64,000 nucleotides of DNA from Streptococcus oralis. GTDB taxonomy: Bacteria > Bacillota > Bacilli > Lactobacillales > Streptococcaceae. Of this stretch, positions 18,629 through 28,674 are shown one piece after another; position 1 is the first letter of the stretch, and every line of letters begins with the position of its first letter. A program made the position numbers and the translations under genes. The notes beneath the pieces are model-generated. The model was given only the letters and a program-made list of their open reading frames with translations, ran no database searches and was not told where the DNA came from. The stretch spans positions 301,659 to 365,658 of the forward strand of contig NZ_KQ969522.1 of assembly GCF_001578935.1 (NCBI RefSeq). Reading direction: 5' to 3'.

Positions 18629-19083
18629 AAAAACAAATCTTTCACGATGCAGCCGCTGGTGTACTTATCGGCCTCATCCTCTCTATCCTCTTTTCACTCA
18701 TTTATGCACCAAATACCTATGCGCCACTGAGTCCCGAGTCTCTGATCGGCCAAGCGATGGTTCAACATCAAGTTCACGGTGCCCTGGTCTTGCTCTACTG
18801 CACGATCATCTGGTCAGCTATTGGCGTTCTCTTTAGCTTTGGTGGTCGTTTATTCAGCCGTGACTGGAGCCTGCTCCGTGCCACACTTTCCCATTTCTTC
18901 CTCATGCTGGCTGGCTTTGTTCCACTAGCAACTCTGGCTGGTTGGTTCCCCTTCCACTGGACCTTCTATCTCCAGCTCATTCCAGAGTTTGCAATCGTCT
19001 ACCTCATCATCTGGGTTATTCTCTATAAAAGAGAAGCAAAAAAAGTAGACCACATCAATCAACTCTTGGCTCATAAAAAGTAA
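18625..19083 (+). CDS. DUF3021 family membrane protein
   Basis: Small integral membrane protein of 152 residues with four predicted transmembrane helices and a basic, cytoplasmic C-terminus. DUF3021 proteins are regularly encoded just after stand-alone LytTR regulators, and in related streptococcal pairs the membrane protein antagonises the regulator. The four-base overlap with the upstream gene indicates translational coupling. A bidirectional terminator follows. Confidence 0.85.
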   Translation: MKKQIFHDAAAGVLIGLILSILFSLIYAPNTYAPLSPESLIGQAMVQHQVHGALVLLYCTIIWSAIGVLFSFGGRLFSRDWSLLRATLSHFFLMLAGFVPLATLAGWFPFHWTFYLQLIPEFAIVYLIIWVILYKREAKKVDHINQLLAHKK

Positions 19084-19090
19084 TAGAGAA

Positions 19091-19128
19091 AAATCCCACT
19101 CACAAATGCATGAGTGGGACCCTTTTTA
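19091..19128. terminator. Bidirectional terminator between DUF3021 and mutS
   Basis: TCCCACTCA and TGAGTGGGA form a perfect nine-pair stem with T runs on both sides, placed 8 bases after the DUF3021 stop and touching the end of convergent mutS. Confidence 0.88.
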
Positions 19129-21660
19129 TAATTTTTGTTTGAGCTCAACCAAGACATTCATAGCCTGCATAGGTGTTATGTTGTAAATATCCAATTTAGC
19201 TAATTCTGCTAGAATAGGATGCTCTGCAGGCGCATCAAAGAGTGACATCTGCTCTGTGACAGCACTTGTTTCTCTCATGGGAGCAGGGCTTTCCGTCCCT
19301 TGATTCTCCAGTTGAATCAATATCTTATCCGCCCTTGCTAACAGTTCTGCTGGTAAGCCAGCAATCTTAGCAACGTGGATACCATAGGATTTGTCAGCTG
19401 CTCCTGGTTCGATCTTGTGAAGGAAGGTGACCTGCCCATCCTGCTCCAAGGTTGCCACGTGGACATTGATCAAGTGTTCCAAACTGGACTCCAGACTAGT
19501 CAACTCATGGTAGTGGGTCGCAAAGAGGGTCTTGGCTCCGATATGTTCATGAATGTATTCGATGATGGACTGGGCAAGAGCCATCCCATCATAAGTCGCA
19601 GTTCCTCGACCTAACTCATCAAAGAGAATGAGTGAGTCCTTGGTCGCATGCGAAATGGCATTATTGGCCTCCATCATCTCTACCATAAAGGTTGATTGAC
19701 CTGAAACCAAGTCATCTGCTGCTCCGATACGGGTAAAGATAGCATCGAAGATTGGCAAATGGGCGCTTTCTGCCGGAACATAAGAACCCAGCTGGGCCAT
19801 AACCGCCGTCATGGCTAACTGGCGCATGTAGGTAGACTTCCCACTCATGTTTGGTCCTGTAATCAGTTGAATACTGGTATCTTCTGCCATCTGAATGGTA
19901 TTAGGAATATAGGTCTGAGCCCCCATAACCTTTTCAACGACAGCATGGCGTCCCTTTTGGATATCGATTTGTGAATTGTCTCCAAACTCCGGTCGAATCA
20001 AATGCTGGGTTTCAGCCACAACTGCCAGACTTTGCAAGACATCAACCGTTGCAATTCCTTGGGCTAGAGCCTGCAAACGCTGGATGTACTTGCTGACTTC
20101 CTCACGGATGCGCATAAAGATTTCATATTCTAGGTTGGCTGACTTTTCACGCGCCTCCAGCATATCTCCCTCGATACGGGCTAATTCTTCGGTACCAAAG
20201 CGTTCTGAGTTTTTCAGCGTTGCCTTGCGGAAAAAGTGGGCTGGAACATTTCCCAGCTGCGAATTGGTCACATGGAAATAGTAACCGTCCTTTTTATTGT
20301 AGTCAATCTTGAGCGTACTGATGCCAGAGTTTTCTCTCTCCTTAGCTTCAATCTCAGCAATCCAGCTAGTCCCTTCTCTGAGCACACGACGGTACTTGTC
20401 TAAGGTCTCATCAAATCCCGTACGGATAATGCCACCTTCCGTAATCACGTGAGGAGCTTCAGGAGCAATGGCAGCACTAATCAAGCTCTCCAACTCAGGG
20501 ATGGCATCTAACTGTTCGATAAGATAGGCTAGGGCAGGTTGCTCCATGCCTTCTAAAATCGCACGAATCCGTGGTACACTGGATAAGGTGGTCGCCAATT
20601 GCAAGAGATCCTTGGGATTGGTCTTGCCAAAAGAAACCCGACTAGCCAAGCGTTCGATGTCATAAACACCCTTGAGACTGTCTGTCAAATCGCTGCGCTC
20701 AAAGAAGTGGTCAAGAAAGACCTGCACCACCTCTTGACGCTGGACGATTCGCTCCTTATCAATCAAAGGACGATGAATCCAAGAACGCAAGAGCCGCATG
20801 CCCATAGCCGTCTTGGTTTCATCCAAAAGCCAGAAAAGACTCCCCTGCTTCTTACCTGAACGAGCATTCTCAACCAAATCCAGACTAGCCTTGGTCGCAT
20901 AGTCCATCTGTAAGAAATCTTTGATTTCATAGCGGATAACTGGTTTGAGGTGGTTCAATTCCCGCATCTGAGTCCGGTGAACATACTGGAGGAGCTTACT
21001 AGCTGCTGCTTGCTCCACAGCTGCCAGTCGTGGATCCAGTAAATGAATATCCTCAAAGCCTTCTTTCTCATAGGAAAGTACCAGATTCATCTGACGGCTG
21101 AGGATTTGTTTTTCTTCCTCAGACAAGTCATAACCCAGCACCACTTCTCGAGCCTTGAGATTGCGAATTTCCCCACAAACCAACGTGAAATCCAATAGCC
21201 CCGTCACATAGAAATCACCTGTCACCAGATCCATATAAGCCAGACCAAATTGATTGCCATCACGATCTAAGGCAACCAAGAAATTATTCTGACTGTCCGG
21301 CTTACTGCTATCGACTACTGTCCCGGGTGTAATAACCTGAACAACCTCGCGCTTGACAACACCAACCGCTTGTTTGGGATCTTCCATCTGTTCTGCAATG
21401 GCAACTTTATAGCCCTGTTCAATCAGAACATCGATATACTGTTGGGCAGAATGATAGGGAACGCCTGCCATGGGTATCGGATTTTCCGCATTTTTATTCC
21501 GACTCGTTAAGGAAATTTCTAAAATTTGCGCCGCATTAATTGCATCTTCATAGAACAACTCGTAAAAATCACCCATTCGAAAAAGCAAAAAAGCATCTGG
21601 GTATTGTTTCTTAATATCCACATACTGTTGCATGCCGGGTGATAGTTTTTCTGTTGCCAT
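19126..21660 (-). CDS. mutS: DNA mismatch repair protein MutS
   Basis: Mismatch recognition ATPase of 844 residues. The N-terminal mismatch-binding domain shows [13 protein letters not shown] (the Phe-x-Glu wedge region), and the ATPase domain has [13 protein letters not shown] and [15 protein letters not shown]. The start at [13 protein letters not shown] is chosen by family convention; the frame extends 13 codons upstream without conserved residues. It follows argR by 50 bases in an argR-mutS operon on the minus strand. Confidence 0.96.
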   Translation of the reverse strand: MATEKLSPGMQQYVDIKKQYPDAFLLFRMGDFYELFYEDAINAAQILEISLTSRNKNAENPIPMAGVPYHSAQQYIDVLIEQGYKVAIAEQMEDPKQAVGVVKREVVQVITPGTVVDSSKPDSQNNFLVALDRDGNQFGLAYMDLVTGDFYVTGLLDFTLVCGEIRNLKAREVVLGYDLSEEEKQILSRQMNLVLSYEKEGFEDIHLLDPRLAAVEQAAASKLLQYVHRTQMRELNHLKPVIRYEIKDFLQMDYATKASLDLVENARSGKKQGSLFWLLDETKTAMGMRLLRSWIHRPLIDKERIVQRQEVVQVFLDHFFERSDLTDSLKGVYDIERLASRVSFGKTNPKDLLQLATTLSSVPRIRAILEGMEQPALAYLIEQLDAIPELESLISAAIAPEAPHVITEGGIIRTGFDETLDKYRRVLREGTSWIAEIEAKERENSGISTLKIDYNKKDGYYFHVTNSQLGNVPAHFFRKATLKNSERFGTEELARIEGDMLEAREKSANLEYEIFMRIREEVSKYIQRLQALAQGIATVDVLQSLAVVAETQHLIRPEFGDNSQIDIQKGRHAVVEKVMGAQTYIPNTIQMAEDTSIQLITGPNMSGKSTYMRQLAMTAVMAQLGSYVPAESAHLPIFDAIFTRIGAADDLVSGQSTFMVEMMEANNAISHATKDSLILFDELGRGTATYDGMALAQSIIEYIHEHIGAKTLFATHYHELTSLESSLEHLINVHVATLEQDGQVTFLHKIEPGAADKSYGIHVAKIAGLPAELLARADKILIQLENQGTESPAPMRETSAVTEQMSLFDAPAEHPILAELAKLDIYNITPMQAMNVLVELKQKL

Positions 21661-21710
21661 TTTCCGTCTCTCCTTGCTAAAAATAAGTCTTGAGAGCAAC
21701 TCCCAAGACC

Positions 21711-22157
21711 TTATCTATCTTTCATCAAATCTAGCAAACGATCTTCCATCAGCTTGGCAACGTGCTGGTCTCGACAAATAACCAATAAGGTATTAGCACC
21801 AGCAACCGTTCCTAAAATCCATTCATCCTTGTTTGCATCTACAATGTTTGCTAAGACTGCAGCTTCCCCAAGTTTGGTATGAAGTACCAAGGTGAACTCA
21901 GCTCTTGCAACTCCTTCTAAATGATGAGACAAAAACTCAACTAAATCAATCTTATCTGTCTCATTTGCTAGTACATAATACACCATATCATTTTTCTTGA
22001 CCTTGGTCAAGCCGATTTCACGCAAATCACGCGACAAAGTCGTTTGTGTCACAAAGACATTACGAGCCTCTAGACGATCTTGAATATCCTTTTGTGTACC
22101 AAGTTTTTCTTCAGTGATCATCTTTTTAATCAACTGATGCCGTTCTCTTTTTCTCAT
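21711..22157 (-). CDS. argR: Arginine repressor, ArgR/AhrC family
   Basis: Hexameric arginine-sensing DNA-binding protein of 148 residues. The winged-helix domain includes [25 protein letters not shown] within its first 30 residues, and the C-terminal oligomerisation domain carries [15 protein letters not shown], the arginine-binding region. It is divergent from argS and upstream of mutS. The promoter TATAAT is at 22211-22216 on the minus strand. A natural target in this window is the arginine biosynthesis and uptake unit argG-argH at 53.6-57 kb, whose promoter carries an operator-like palindrome. Confidence 0.93.
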   Translation of the reverse strand: MRKRERHQLIKKMITEEKLGTQKDIQDRLEARNVFVTQTTLSRDLREIGLTKVKKNDMVYYVLANETDKIDLVEFLSHHLEGVARAEFTLVLHTKLGEAAVLANIVDANKDEWILGTVAGANTLLVICRDQHVAKLMEDRLLDLMKDR

Positions 22158-22313
22158 ATTATCCTCTTATGTGAATATTTATAACAAGCTTTACATTTAT
22201 TTTATAACTATATTATACCAAAAAAAATAGATAATTCAAAAAAATTCTCTTCTTTCTCAAAAAATGTAGTAAATTGTGATAAAATAGTAGAAAAGTTCAA
22301 AAAGGAGCTCTTA

Positions 22314-24005
22314 ATGAATACAAAAGAATTGATTGCTAGCGAGTTGGCTAGCGTCATTGATAGCCTGGACCAAGAGGCTATTTTAAATTTACTGGAAACA
22401 CCTAAAAACTCAGAAATGGGAGACATCGCCTTCCCCGCCTTTTCTCTTGCAAAGGTTGAGCGTAAAGCTCCGCAAATGATCGCAGCAGATATTGCTGAAA
22501 AAATCAATAGTCAAGCCTTTGAAAAGGTTGTTGCTACAGGACCTTACGTCAACTTTTTCCTTGATAAATCTGCCATTTCTGCTCAAGTATTACAAGCTGT
22601 TATCACTGAAAAAGAACACTATGCTGACCAAAATATTGGTAAACAAGCAAATGTTGTGATCGACATGTCTAGCCCCAATATCGCTAAACCATTCTCTATT
22701 GGGCACTTGCGTTCAACGGTTATCGGAGATAGCTTGTCACATATTTTCCAAAAGATCGGCTATCAAACGGTCAAGGTCAACCATTTGGGAGACTGGGGTA
22801 AACAGTTTGGAATGTTGATCGTTGCCTACAAGAAATGGGGAAATGAGGAAGCCGTTAAAGCGCATCCAATCGATGAACTCCTTAAACTCTATGTCCGCAT
22901 CAATGCTGAAGCTGAAAATAACCCTAGCTTAGATGAAGAAGCGCGCGAATGGTTCCGTAAACTTGAAAATGGAGATGAGGAAGCTCTCGCTCTCTGGCAA
23001 TGGTTCCGTGATGAAAGTTTAGTGGAATTCAACCGCCTTTACAATGAATTGCAAGTCGAATTTGACAGCTATAACGGTGAGGCCTTCTACAATGACAAGA
23101 TGGACGCTGTGGTTGAGTTCCTCTCTGAAAAAGGACTTTTGGTCGAGTCAGAAGGAGCTCAAGTCGTCAATCTTGAAAAATACGGCATTGAGCATCCAGC
23201 CCTCATCAAGAAATCAGACGGTGCAACCCTCTATATCACTCGGGATTTGGCTGCTGCCCTTTACCGTAAAAACGAATACCAATTTGCCAAATCCATCTAT
23301 GTCGTTGGACAAGAGCAATCCGCCCACTTTAAACAACTCAAGGCTGTCTTACAGGAAATGGACTATGACTGGAGTCAAGACATTACCCACGTTCCTTTTG
23401 GTTTGGTTACCAAAGAAGGAAAGAAACTCTCAACTCGTAAAGGAAATGTCATCCTTCTAGAGCCGACCGTCGCTGAAGCTGTTAGTCGTGCTAAGGCCCA
23501 AATCGAAGCGAAAAATCCTGAGTTAGAAAATAAAGATCAGGTTGCCCACGCTGTTGGAGTTGGGGCTATCAAGTTCTATGATCTTAAGACCGACCGTACA
23601 AATGGATATGACTTCGACCTTGAAGCTATGGTATCCTTTGAAGGAGAAACTGGACCTTACGTTCAATACGCCTACGCTCGAATCCAGTCCATCTTGCGAA
23701 AAGCAGATTTCAATCCAGATGCAACCACCAACTACAGCCTGAAGGATGCGGAAAGCTGGGAGATTATTAAACTCCTCCAAGACTTCCCGCGTATTATCAA
23801 TCGTGCAGCAGATAATTTTGAACCTTCTATCATTGCGAAATTTGCGATTAGTTTAGCTCAAGCCTTCAACAAATACTATGCACATACACGTATCCTAGAT
23901 GAAAGCCCTGAGCGCGACAGTCGTCTGGCCCTCAGCTACGCAACCGCAGTCGTCCTCAAAGAAGCTCTTCGTTTGCTCGGAGTAGAAGCACCGGAGAAGA
24001 TGTAA
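22314..24005 (+). CDS. argS: Arginyl-tRNA synthetase
   Basis: Class I aminoacyl-tRNA synthetase of 563 residues, the normal bacterial length. The signature [17 protein letters not shown] carries the HIGH motif (here IGHL), the KMSKS-like loop is LSTRKGNVI, and the C-terminal anticodon-binding domain ends in [12 protein letters not shown]. The start has AAGGAG upstream. It is divergent from argR. No T-box leader is visible in the 156-base intergenic region. A long hairpin array follows the gene. Confidence 0.96.
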   Translation: MNTKELIASELASVIDSLDQEAILNLLETPKNSEMGDIAFPAFSLAKVERKAPQMIAADIAEKINSQAFEKVVATGPYVNFFLDKSAISAQVLQAVITEKEHYADQNIGKQANVVIDMSSPNIAKPFSIGHLRSTVIGDSLSHIFQKIGYQTVKVNHLGDWGKQFGMLIVAYKKWGNEEAVKAHPIDELLKLYVRINAEAENNPSLDEEAREWFRKLENGDEEALALWQWFRDESLVEFNRLYNELQVEFDSYNGEAFYNDKMDAVVEFLSEKGLLVESEGAQVVNLEKYGIEHPALIKKSDGATLYITRDLAAALYRKNEYQFAKSIYVVGQEQSAHFKQLKAVLQEMDYDWSQDITHVPFGLVTKEGKKLSTRKGNVILLEPTVAEAVSRAKAQIEAKNPELENKDQVAHAVGVGAIKFYDLKTDRTNGYDFDLEAMVSFEGETGPYVQYAYARIQSILRKADFNPDATTNYSLKDAESWEIIKLLQDFPRIINRAADNFEPSIIAKFAISLAQAFNKYYAHTRILDESPERDSRLALSYATAVVLKEALRLLGVEAPEKM

Positions 24006-24014
24006 ATCGCCAAA

Positions 24015-24380
24015 GTTACTTGATTGCAAAGCAATCTAAGTAACTAACGCCAAATCCTATCAGGGATTTGGCTAGGCGCTTCACTAGTAAAGAAACATAA
24101 ATATTGTCGATTTATGTTTCTTTACGTCGTAACCGGAGACACTTGCCTAAACGCTTCACTAATTCACCTAACCAAATAATGTCGATTTGGTTAGGCTCAT
24201 TTCGTAATCTTTTAATCACTTTATTGTAAAGTAGTCTAAGTAACGAATGCCAAATCCTATTCGGACTTTGGCTTGGCGCTTATATGCAGTCTAGCTAACT
24301 GCTTCACTAGTCATGGCCCCTAAATATAATCGATTTAGAGGCCATGACGTCGTAACTATAGTGATTTGGCTTGGCGCTTC
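24015..24380. repeat. Array of hairpins with alike loops and different arms, in an imperfect 200-base duplication
   Basis: The stretch from argS to the next gene has no ORF but at least six hairpins. Three share a seven-base loop ending in TCG closed by AAAT/ATTT (24087-24125, 24167-24195, 24310-24348), yet their outer arms differ and still pair almost perfectly (16, 11 and 16 positions, one mismatch in the last). Each follows the constant GCTTCACTA(A/G)T, and the first and third are followed by GTCGTAAC. A GCCAAATC hairpin at 24049-24072 recurs at 24249-24272, and TCTAAGTAAC recurs 200 bases apart, showing a duplicated unit. No T runs follow the stems. Function unknown. Confidence 0.7.
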
Positions 24381-24431
24381 ACTAATTCGATCTATTCACT
24401 ACTATTTATTTATCACACTGGGAGATTTCCT

Positions 24432-24677
24432 ATGAGCCAATATGCTTATATCCTCGTTGTAATTAGCTTGATTTTCCTTTTTCTGCTCAATAAGTACGAG
24501 AAGGAAAGACTTCAAAGACTCTACCAAGAGCAACTCTTGAAGGACGAGAAATTTAGGTCTGATATCAAAGAGAAAATTCACACGACTGAAAATATCAATG
24601 ATGTCATTGCACATATCAATAAAACTTACCATCTAGGAATATTGCTATCAAAAGACATCACAGATCAATTAAAATGA
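24432..24677 (+). CDS. Small membrane-anchored hypothetical protein
   Basis: Protein of 81 residues with one N-terminal transmembrane segment (YAYILVVISLIFLFLL) followed by a charged helical tail (KYEKERLQRLYQEQLL). The start at 24432 is supported by GGAG seven bases upstream. I do not recognise the family. It sits between the hairpin array and a strong terminator and looks monocistronic. Confidence 0.7.
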   Translation: MSQYAYILVVISLIFLFLLNKYEKERLQRLYQEQLLKDEKFRSDIKEKIHTTENINDVIAHINKTYHLGILLSKDITDQLK

Positions 24678-24683
24678 CCAAAG

Positions 24684-24705
24684 TCCGAGAAGAAAACTTC
24701 TCGGA
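24684..24705 (+). terminator. Terminator of the small membrane protein gene
   Basis: TCCGAGAAG and CTTCTCGGA form a nine-pair stem with an AAAA loop followed by TTTTTAT. Confidence 0.88.
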
Positions 24706-24811
24706 TTTTTATTGGCCCTAGTCAACATCATCCCCTTGAAACAGCTACAGTTATTTTCATATGATTTTTGTGAATTTTTTTTAGGATTTTCCAACTTTTT
24801 TCAAAATATTC

Positions 24812-24868
24812 TTGCATTTCTTTTAAGTTTTTTGTAGAATAGTAGCTATCTATTCAGATTATTCTGAA
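24812..24868 (+). promoter_or_regulatory. Promoter and palindrome ahead of the NRAMP-like gene
   Basis: TTGCAT (24812-24817) and TAGAAT (24835-24840) are 17 bases apart. Just downstream of the expected start lies the inverted repeat TTCAGA-TTAT-TCTGAA (24853-24868), well placed for a repressor. The regulator is unknown. Confidence 0.5.
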
Positions 24869-24892
24869 AATTCAAAAATAGGAGCGTTTATT

Positions 24893-26155
24893 ATGTCACA
24901 AGTTACGTTATCAAACCAGTCAACCTGGGCAAGCAAACTAAAGGCAATGGGACCAGGAATCCTAATGGCTTCTGCTGCTGTTGGAGGTTCTCATATCGTA
25001 TCCTCTACTCAAGCTGGTGGTTCTTATGGGTGGGCACTACTCCTCTTGGTTATCTTGGCCAATGTTTTTAAATATCCATTTTTCCGTTTTGGTGCCGAAT
25101 ATACTGCCGACACTGGCAAAACCTTGGTGGAAGGTTATGCCGAAAAAGGAAAACTCTATCTCTGGATTTTCTTTGTCCTCAATGTTTTCTCTGCTATGGT
25201 CAATACAGCTGGAGTCGCTATCCTTTGCTCAGCTATCATCGCTAGCGCTTTTCCAATGATTGGTCTTAGCATCACTCAATGGTCCCTTATCCTTGTTGCA
25301 GTCATTTGGGCCATGCTACTCTTTGGTGGCTACAAACTATTGGATGGTATGGCAAAATGGATTATGTCCGCTTTGACCATTGCAACAGTTCTTGCAGTTA
25401 TCATTGCAACAATTAAGCATCCAGAATACAGCTCTGATTTTGTCGAAAAGACACCTTGGCAAATGGCAGCCCTCCCTTTTATCGTTTCCCTCCTAGGATG
25501 GATGCCTGCCCCTATTGAAATTTCAGCCATCAACTCACTCTGGTCTGCTGAAAAGAAAAAGACCGTCAACTTTAATACAGAGGACGCCCTTTTCGACTTT
25601 AACGTTGGTTACATTGGAACTGCTATCCTAGCTGTATTCTTTGTAGCACTCGGAGCACTTATTCAGTATCCTACAGGACAAGCAGTTGAAGCCGCTTCAG
25701 CCAAGTACATTTCTCAATTTGTGGGTATGTATGCCTCTGTTCTTGGGGAATGGTCCCGTTATTTGATCACCTTCATCGCCTTTCTCTGTATCTTTGGAAC
25801 AGTCATTACTGTTATCGATGGCTATTCTCGCGTTAATCAGGTTTCCCTACGACTCTTGCTAAGTCAAAAAGAGGATGATAGCAAATCTTTGAACATCTGG
25901 ATGACCCTCACAGCTATTATCGGTATCATCATCATCAAGTTCTTTGCTGGTCAAGTGTCAACCATGCTCCGCTTCGCCATGATCGGTTCTTTCCTGACAA
26001 CACCATTCTTCGCTCTTTTGAACTATGTTTTAGTGACACGTGAAAATAAAAATCTTCCTTCTTGGCTAAAACTCCTCGCTATCGCAGGATTGATTTTCCT
26101 CTTCGGCTTTGCTATTTTCTTTATCTATGCACTTGCCATCGGAAAAGCAGGATAG
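24893..26155 (+). CDS. NRAMP-superfamily transporter lacking the canonical DPGN motif
   Basis: Integral membrane protein of 420 residues with about eleven predicted helices and the NRAMP layout. In helix 1, where Mn2+/Fe2+ NRAMPs have DPGN, this protein reads AAVGGSHIVSSTQAGGSYGW, so the Asp and Asn metal ligands are missing. The PAPIEISAINSLW segment falls where helix 6 would be, and the canonical Met-Pro-His pattern is not obvious. The ion may therefore not be Mn2+; Mg2+-type NRAMP relatives or another substrate are possible. Monocistronic, with its own promoter and terminator. Confidence 0.8.
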   Translation: MSQVTLSNQSTWASKLKAMGPGILMASAAVGGSHIVSSTQAGGSYGWALLLLVILANVFKYPFFRFGAEYTADTGKTLVEGYAEKGKLYLWIFFVLNVFSAMVNTAGVAILCSAIIASAFPMIGLSITQWSLILVAVIWAMLLFGGYKLLDGMAKWIMSALTIATVLAVIIATIKHPEYSSDFVEKTPWQMAALPFIVSLLGWMPAPIEISAINSLWSAEKKKTVNFNTEDALFDFNVGYIGTAILAVFFVALGALIQYPTGQAVEAASAKYISQFVGMYASVLGEWSRYLITFIAFLCIFGTVITVIDGYSRVNQVSLRLLLSQKEDDSKSLNIWMTLTAIIGIIIIKFFAGQVSTMLRFAMIGSFLTTPFFALLNYVLVTRENKNLPSWLKLLAIAGLIFLFGFAIFFIYALAIGKAG

Positions 26156-26162
26156 TTTATAA

Positions 26163-26185
26163 AATGGCACCCTTACAGGGTGCAT
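26163..26185 (+). terminator. Terminator of the NRAMP-like gene
   Basis: GCACCCT and AGGGTGC pair around a three-base loop and are followed by ATTTTGC. Confidence 0.75.
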
Positions 26186-26199
26186 TTTGCATACACAAA

Positions 26200-26222
26200 A
26201 AGCAGTTGAAAATCTCAACTGC
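26200..26222 (-). terminator. Terminator of nrdI
   Basis: GCAGTTGA and TCAACTGC form an eight-pair stem followed on the minus strand by TTTTTGTG. Confidence 0.8.
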
Positions 26223-26236
26223 CCCTCAGTACTACT

Positions 26237-26707
26237 TTATTTTTCTGTTTCTAACTCATACAAATCTGCAATGATCGCTGCGACCTTTTTAATATCTCCC
26301 AGCATACCACGCATTTCAAAGTCAGCCAAAACTGGGAAACCAAAGCGCTGACTATACTGCTTGGCTGTCAGGCAGTATTGATTGTTAAAATTACGATTAC
26401 CAGAACCGACTACCCCAAAACACTTACTAGCATTGTCCCCATAGGCGATAAAGTCGCCCAGTGGAGTTGTTAAAATCTCGACATCGCCGTTATCGACACC
26501 ATTTCCACCTTCCAGATAGGTCGGCAAGAAAGCGATATAGGGATGTTCCATTTCAAAGAATTCTTGACCTTCCTTGACTAGGTCCTTGATATGGATTTTT
26601 TGGACCTCAATCCCTTCGTACTGGGACAAGAGATAGTCCTTGAGTCGGGTTACAAAACTTTCTGTATTCCCACTCAGACTGATATACACTAAGGATATTT
26701 TTTTCAT
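26237..26707 (-). CDS. nrdI: NrdI-family flavodoxin
   Basis: Flavodoxin-like protein of 156 residues that supplies oxidant for assembly of the dimanganese-tyrosyl radical cofactor of class Ib ribonucleotide reductase. The FMN phosphate loop is SLSGNTESF near residue 10, and [19 protein letters not shown] is the diagnostic NrdI segment. The start [10 protein letters not shown] is chosen over a long unconserved upstream extension that overlaps the preceding gene. No nrdE, nrdF or nrdH lies nearby, so this is an orphan copy; the 85-residue stretch that varies between paralogues could alter its partner. Confidence 0.88.
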   Translation of the reverse strand: MKKISLVYISLSGNTESFVTRLKDYLLSQYEGIEVQKIHIKDLVKEGQEFFEMEHPYIAFLPTYLEGGNGVDNGDVEILTTPLGDFIAYGDNASKCFGVVGSGNRNFNNQYCLTAKQYSQRFGFPVLADFEMRGMLGDIKKVAAIIADLYELETEK

Positions 26708-26737
26708 ATTGACCTCGATTTTTATGTTTACGATATA

Positions 26738-26776
26738 AAAAGAACTACCAAAATTGTAACTTGATAGTTCTTTTTT
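26738..26776 (-). terminator. Terminator between the 177-residue membrane protein and nrdI
   Basis: AAAAAGAACTA and TAGTTCTTTTT form a long A/T-rich stem followed by T residues, partly inside the 3' end region of the membrane protein gene's transcript. Confidence 0.65.
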
Positions 26777-26784
26777 GTCAATAC

Positions 26785-27318
26785 TTAGGCAACTTCTTCT
26801 GCTTCGACTTCTTCGGCCAATTCTTTTTGTTGGCGCCACATCTTGTAAAAGACTAAGGCTAAAAAGAGAACGTTGATGATGATGAACAAAATATTCGTTC
26901 CTTGTGCCAATGCTCCCATTCCTAAGCCGAGAGTAGTATCTTTGATTAATTGAACCGCATCTTGAACGTTCATATAGCTATAAACCAAACCAACAATCGC
27001 TAGTAGAACATAGCCAATATAAGCATAGTTTGCGAATTGCACATTTTTACGTACGAGAAATACAAAAGCTACTACAACTAAAATTGCAGATAAGACAATC
27101 AACAACATATTAAAAATAGAGTGCGATGACGCTGTTACTTGGTAAGTATAGTTGACTGTGTCTTCTAATTGCTGAGCAGTAAGCGTCCCGCTATTCGCCA
27201 GGCTAGCACGAAGCACATCTTTACTTGGCAATGGACTCAAGATTCCAAATAATGACATAGATGAAATGAGGGCTGATAGGACTAACAAGACCCAAAGATA
27301 AATAGGATTCTTTTTCAT
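26785..27318 (-). CDS. Four-helix membrane protein of unknown function
   Basis: Protein of 177 residues with an N-terminal transmembrane helix, an extracellular loop containing [16 protein letters not shown], and three further helices, ending in an acidic tail ([12 protein letters not shown]). The start at MKKNPIYLW is preferred because GGAGG sits five bases before it; the upstream ATG is part of that ribosome site. A promoter with TTGTAT and TATAAT (17-base spacing) at 27345-27373 precedes it. Family not recognised. Confidence 0.75.
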   Translation of the reverse strand: MKKNPIYLWVLLVLSALISSMSLFGILSPLPSKDVLRASLANSGTLTAQQLEDTVNYTYQVTASSHSIFNMLLIVLSAILVVVAFVFLVRKNVQFANYAYIGYVLLAIVGLVYSYMNVQDAVQLIKDTTLGLGMGALAQGTNILFIIINVLFLALVFYKMWRQQKELAEEVEAEEVA

Positions 27319-27344
27319 GTTTTCCTCCATAAGATATTTTGAAC

Positions 27345-27373
27345 ATTATAGCATTTTTTGTACAGGAATACAA
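27345..27373 (-). promoter_or_regulatory. Promoter of the 177-residue membrane protein gene
   Basis: Minus-strand TTGTAT (27368-27373) and TATAAT (27345-27350), spacing 17. It overlaps the 3' end of the response regulator gene region. Confidence 0.6.
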
Positions 27374-27376
27374 CTT

Positions 27377-28663
27377 TTACAAGCTGGTTTCAACTTGTTT
27401 CCGATAAGCTTTAGGTGATTTTCCACACAATTTGCGAAAAACCTTATAAAAATATCCAACATTGCTGTAACCAACAGCATAGCAAATATCTTCAATACTA
27501 TCATTGGTTGAAAGTAAGAGCTGTTGTGCTGCCTTGATCCGTTGTTTATTGAGCAGTTCTGCAAAGGTGGAGTTGGTTTCCCTCTTGATCAGCTGACCGA
27601 GATAGACAGGATTGATAAAGAGATCCTTGCTAATATCCTTAAGCGAGAGCTCTTTCTGATAATCACGCCCAATCACCTCCAGAACGCTCACTACGTTTTC
27701 ATTCATACGATATTGGCCAAAGAATTTAGTCAAGGTATCTTTGGTGTAAGAAACCAATTCTTCAAAGGAGCTAATCGCATGAATGATTTTGACAATCTCT
27801 GTCATATCGTCTGCCTGTAAATGTTCAAATAGATGAAAGACATCCATGACAAACTGGGTGAACAGTTGTTTGGTAATAGCAACTCGCGGTGTATTTTCTA
27901 AGACAATTTTTTCCAGCATAGTCAACTCTTCTATGATTTGGTTGACATTTCCTTGGATAATCACTCGATAAATCGGTTCATAATAAGCAAATGGGCTCTC
28001 CGATTTTTCCATATTTACAGAACCATAGAAGAGGGATTTTTCTACGTTGAGTTTCCAATTCTCAAAGGATTGCTGATAGGGAGTTTCAAATGCTGTTACC
28101 ATTATTCCATCTAGAGGTTGATTGGAGATAAAAATCTGCCAATCCTGTCCCAATACATAGTACGGTATAATGAACGAACCTTGCTTTTTCTTAGAAAGAC
28201 CAATCCACCAATTTTTTTTACCTGCTAAAAAGCTAATAAATCCTTCTTCATCCAGTTCTTGACTGAGAACTTGACTTTCTTCTTCCTTCTCATGGAGCTG
28301 TCTTGCGATTTTCTCTAATAAACTACTCAACTCTACCTTATCTACTGGCTTAACCAGATAATCCACGACACTAAGGTTCATGGCTTTTTTGACGTAGTCA
28401 AACTCCTGATAACCAGACAGCAAGATATAATAGGTATCTGGAAGTAGCTCTTTCATTTCCCTAATCATCTCAAGTCCGGTCTTATCTGGCATATTGACAT
28501 CGGAAATGACCACATCCACTGGATTTTCCTTAACGTAGTCCAAAGCATCATCTGCGTGATTAGCTGTGGCAACAACTTCCATATCCCATTTTTCAAAAGG
28601 AATTAATCGCTTGAGCCCCTCTGTCACCATGTACTCATCGTCTACTAATAAAACTTTATACAT
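27377..28663 (-). CDS. YesN-type AraC-family response regulator (TCS07-like)
   Basis: Two-component regulator of 428 residues. The receiver domain occupies residues 1-120 with acidic residues Asp8-Asp9, phosphoacceptor Asp55 in VISDVNMPD and Lys105 in LVKPVD. The C-terminal 100 residues hold two AraC helix-turn-helix motifs (LSLKDISKDLFINPVYLGQLIKR-type and the GYSNVGYFYKVFRKLCG segment). The middle region is typical of YesN. Its kinase gene ends 11 bases upstream. In pneumococcus the equivalent TCS07 has been linked to host glycan use. Confidence 0.9.
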   Translation of the reverse strand: MYKVLLVDDEYMVTEGLKRLIPFEKWDMEVVATANHADDALDYVKENPVDVVISDVNMPDKTGLEMIREMKELLPDTYYILLSGYQEFDYVKKAMNLSVVDYLVKPVDKVELSSLLEKIARQLHEKEEESQVLSQELDEEGFISFLAGKKNWWIGLSKKKQGSFIIPYYVLGQDWQIFISNQPLDGIMVTAFETPYQQSFENWKLNVEKSLFYGSVNMEKSESPFAYYEPIYRVIIQGNVNQIIEELTMLEKIVLENTPRVAITKQLFTQFVMDVFHLFEHLQADDMTEIVKIIHAISSFEELVSYTKDTLTKFFGQYRMNENVVSVLEVIGRDYQKELSLKDISKDLFINPVYLGQLIKRETNSTFAELLNKQRIKAAQQLLLSTNDSIEDICYAVGYSNVGYFYKVFRKLCGKSPKAYRKQVETSL

Positions 28664-28674
28664 TTTTACTCTTT

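Noticed and set aside
22158..22313. T-box or other riboswitch before argS
   Set aside because: The intergenic stretch is short and holds no T-box core or specifier hairpin; two divergent promoters explain it.
24015..24380. CRISPR array or integron attC sites
   Set aside because: Repeats are few, unequal in spacing and palindromic, without spacers of constant length; the flanks do not match the GTTRRRY core of attC sites.
26708..26839. Long N-terminal extension of NrdI
   Set aside because: It is basic, unlike the family, overlaps the end of the preceding gene and its terminator, and the flavodoxin start [10 protein letters not shown] is canonical.
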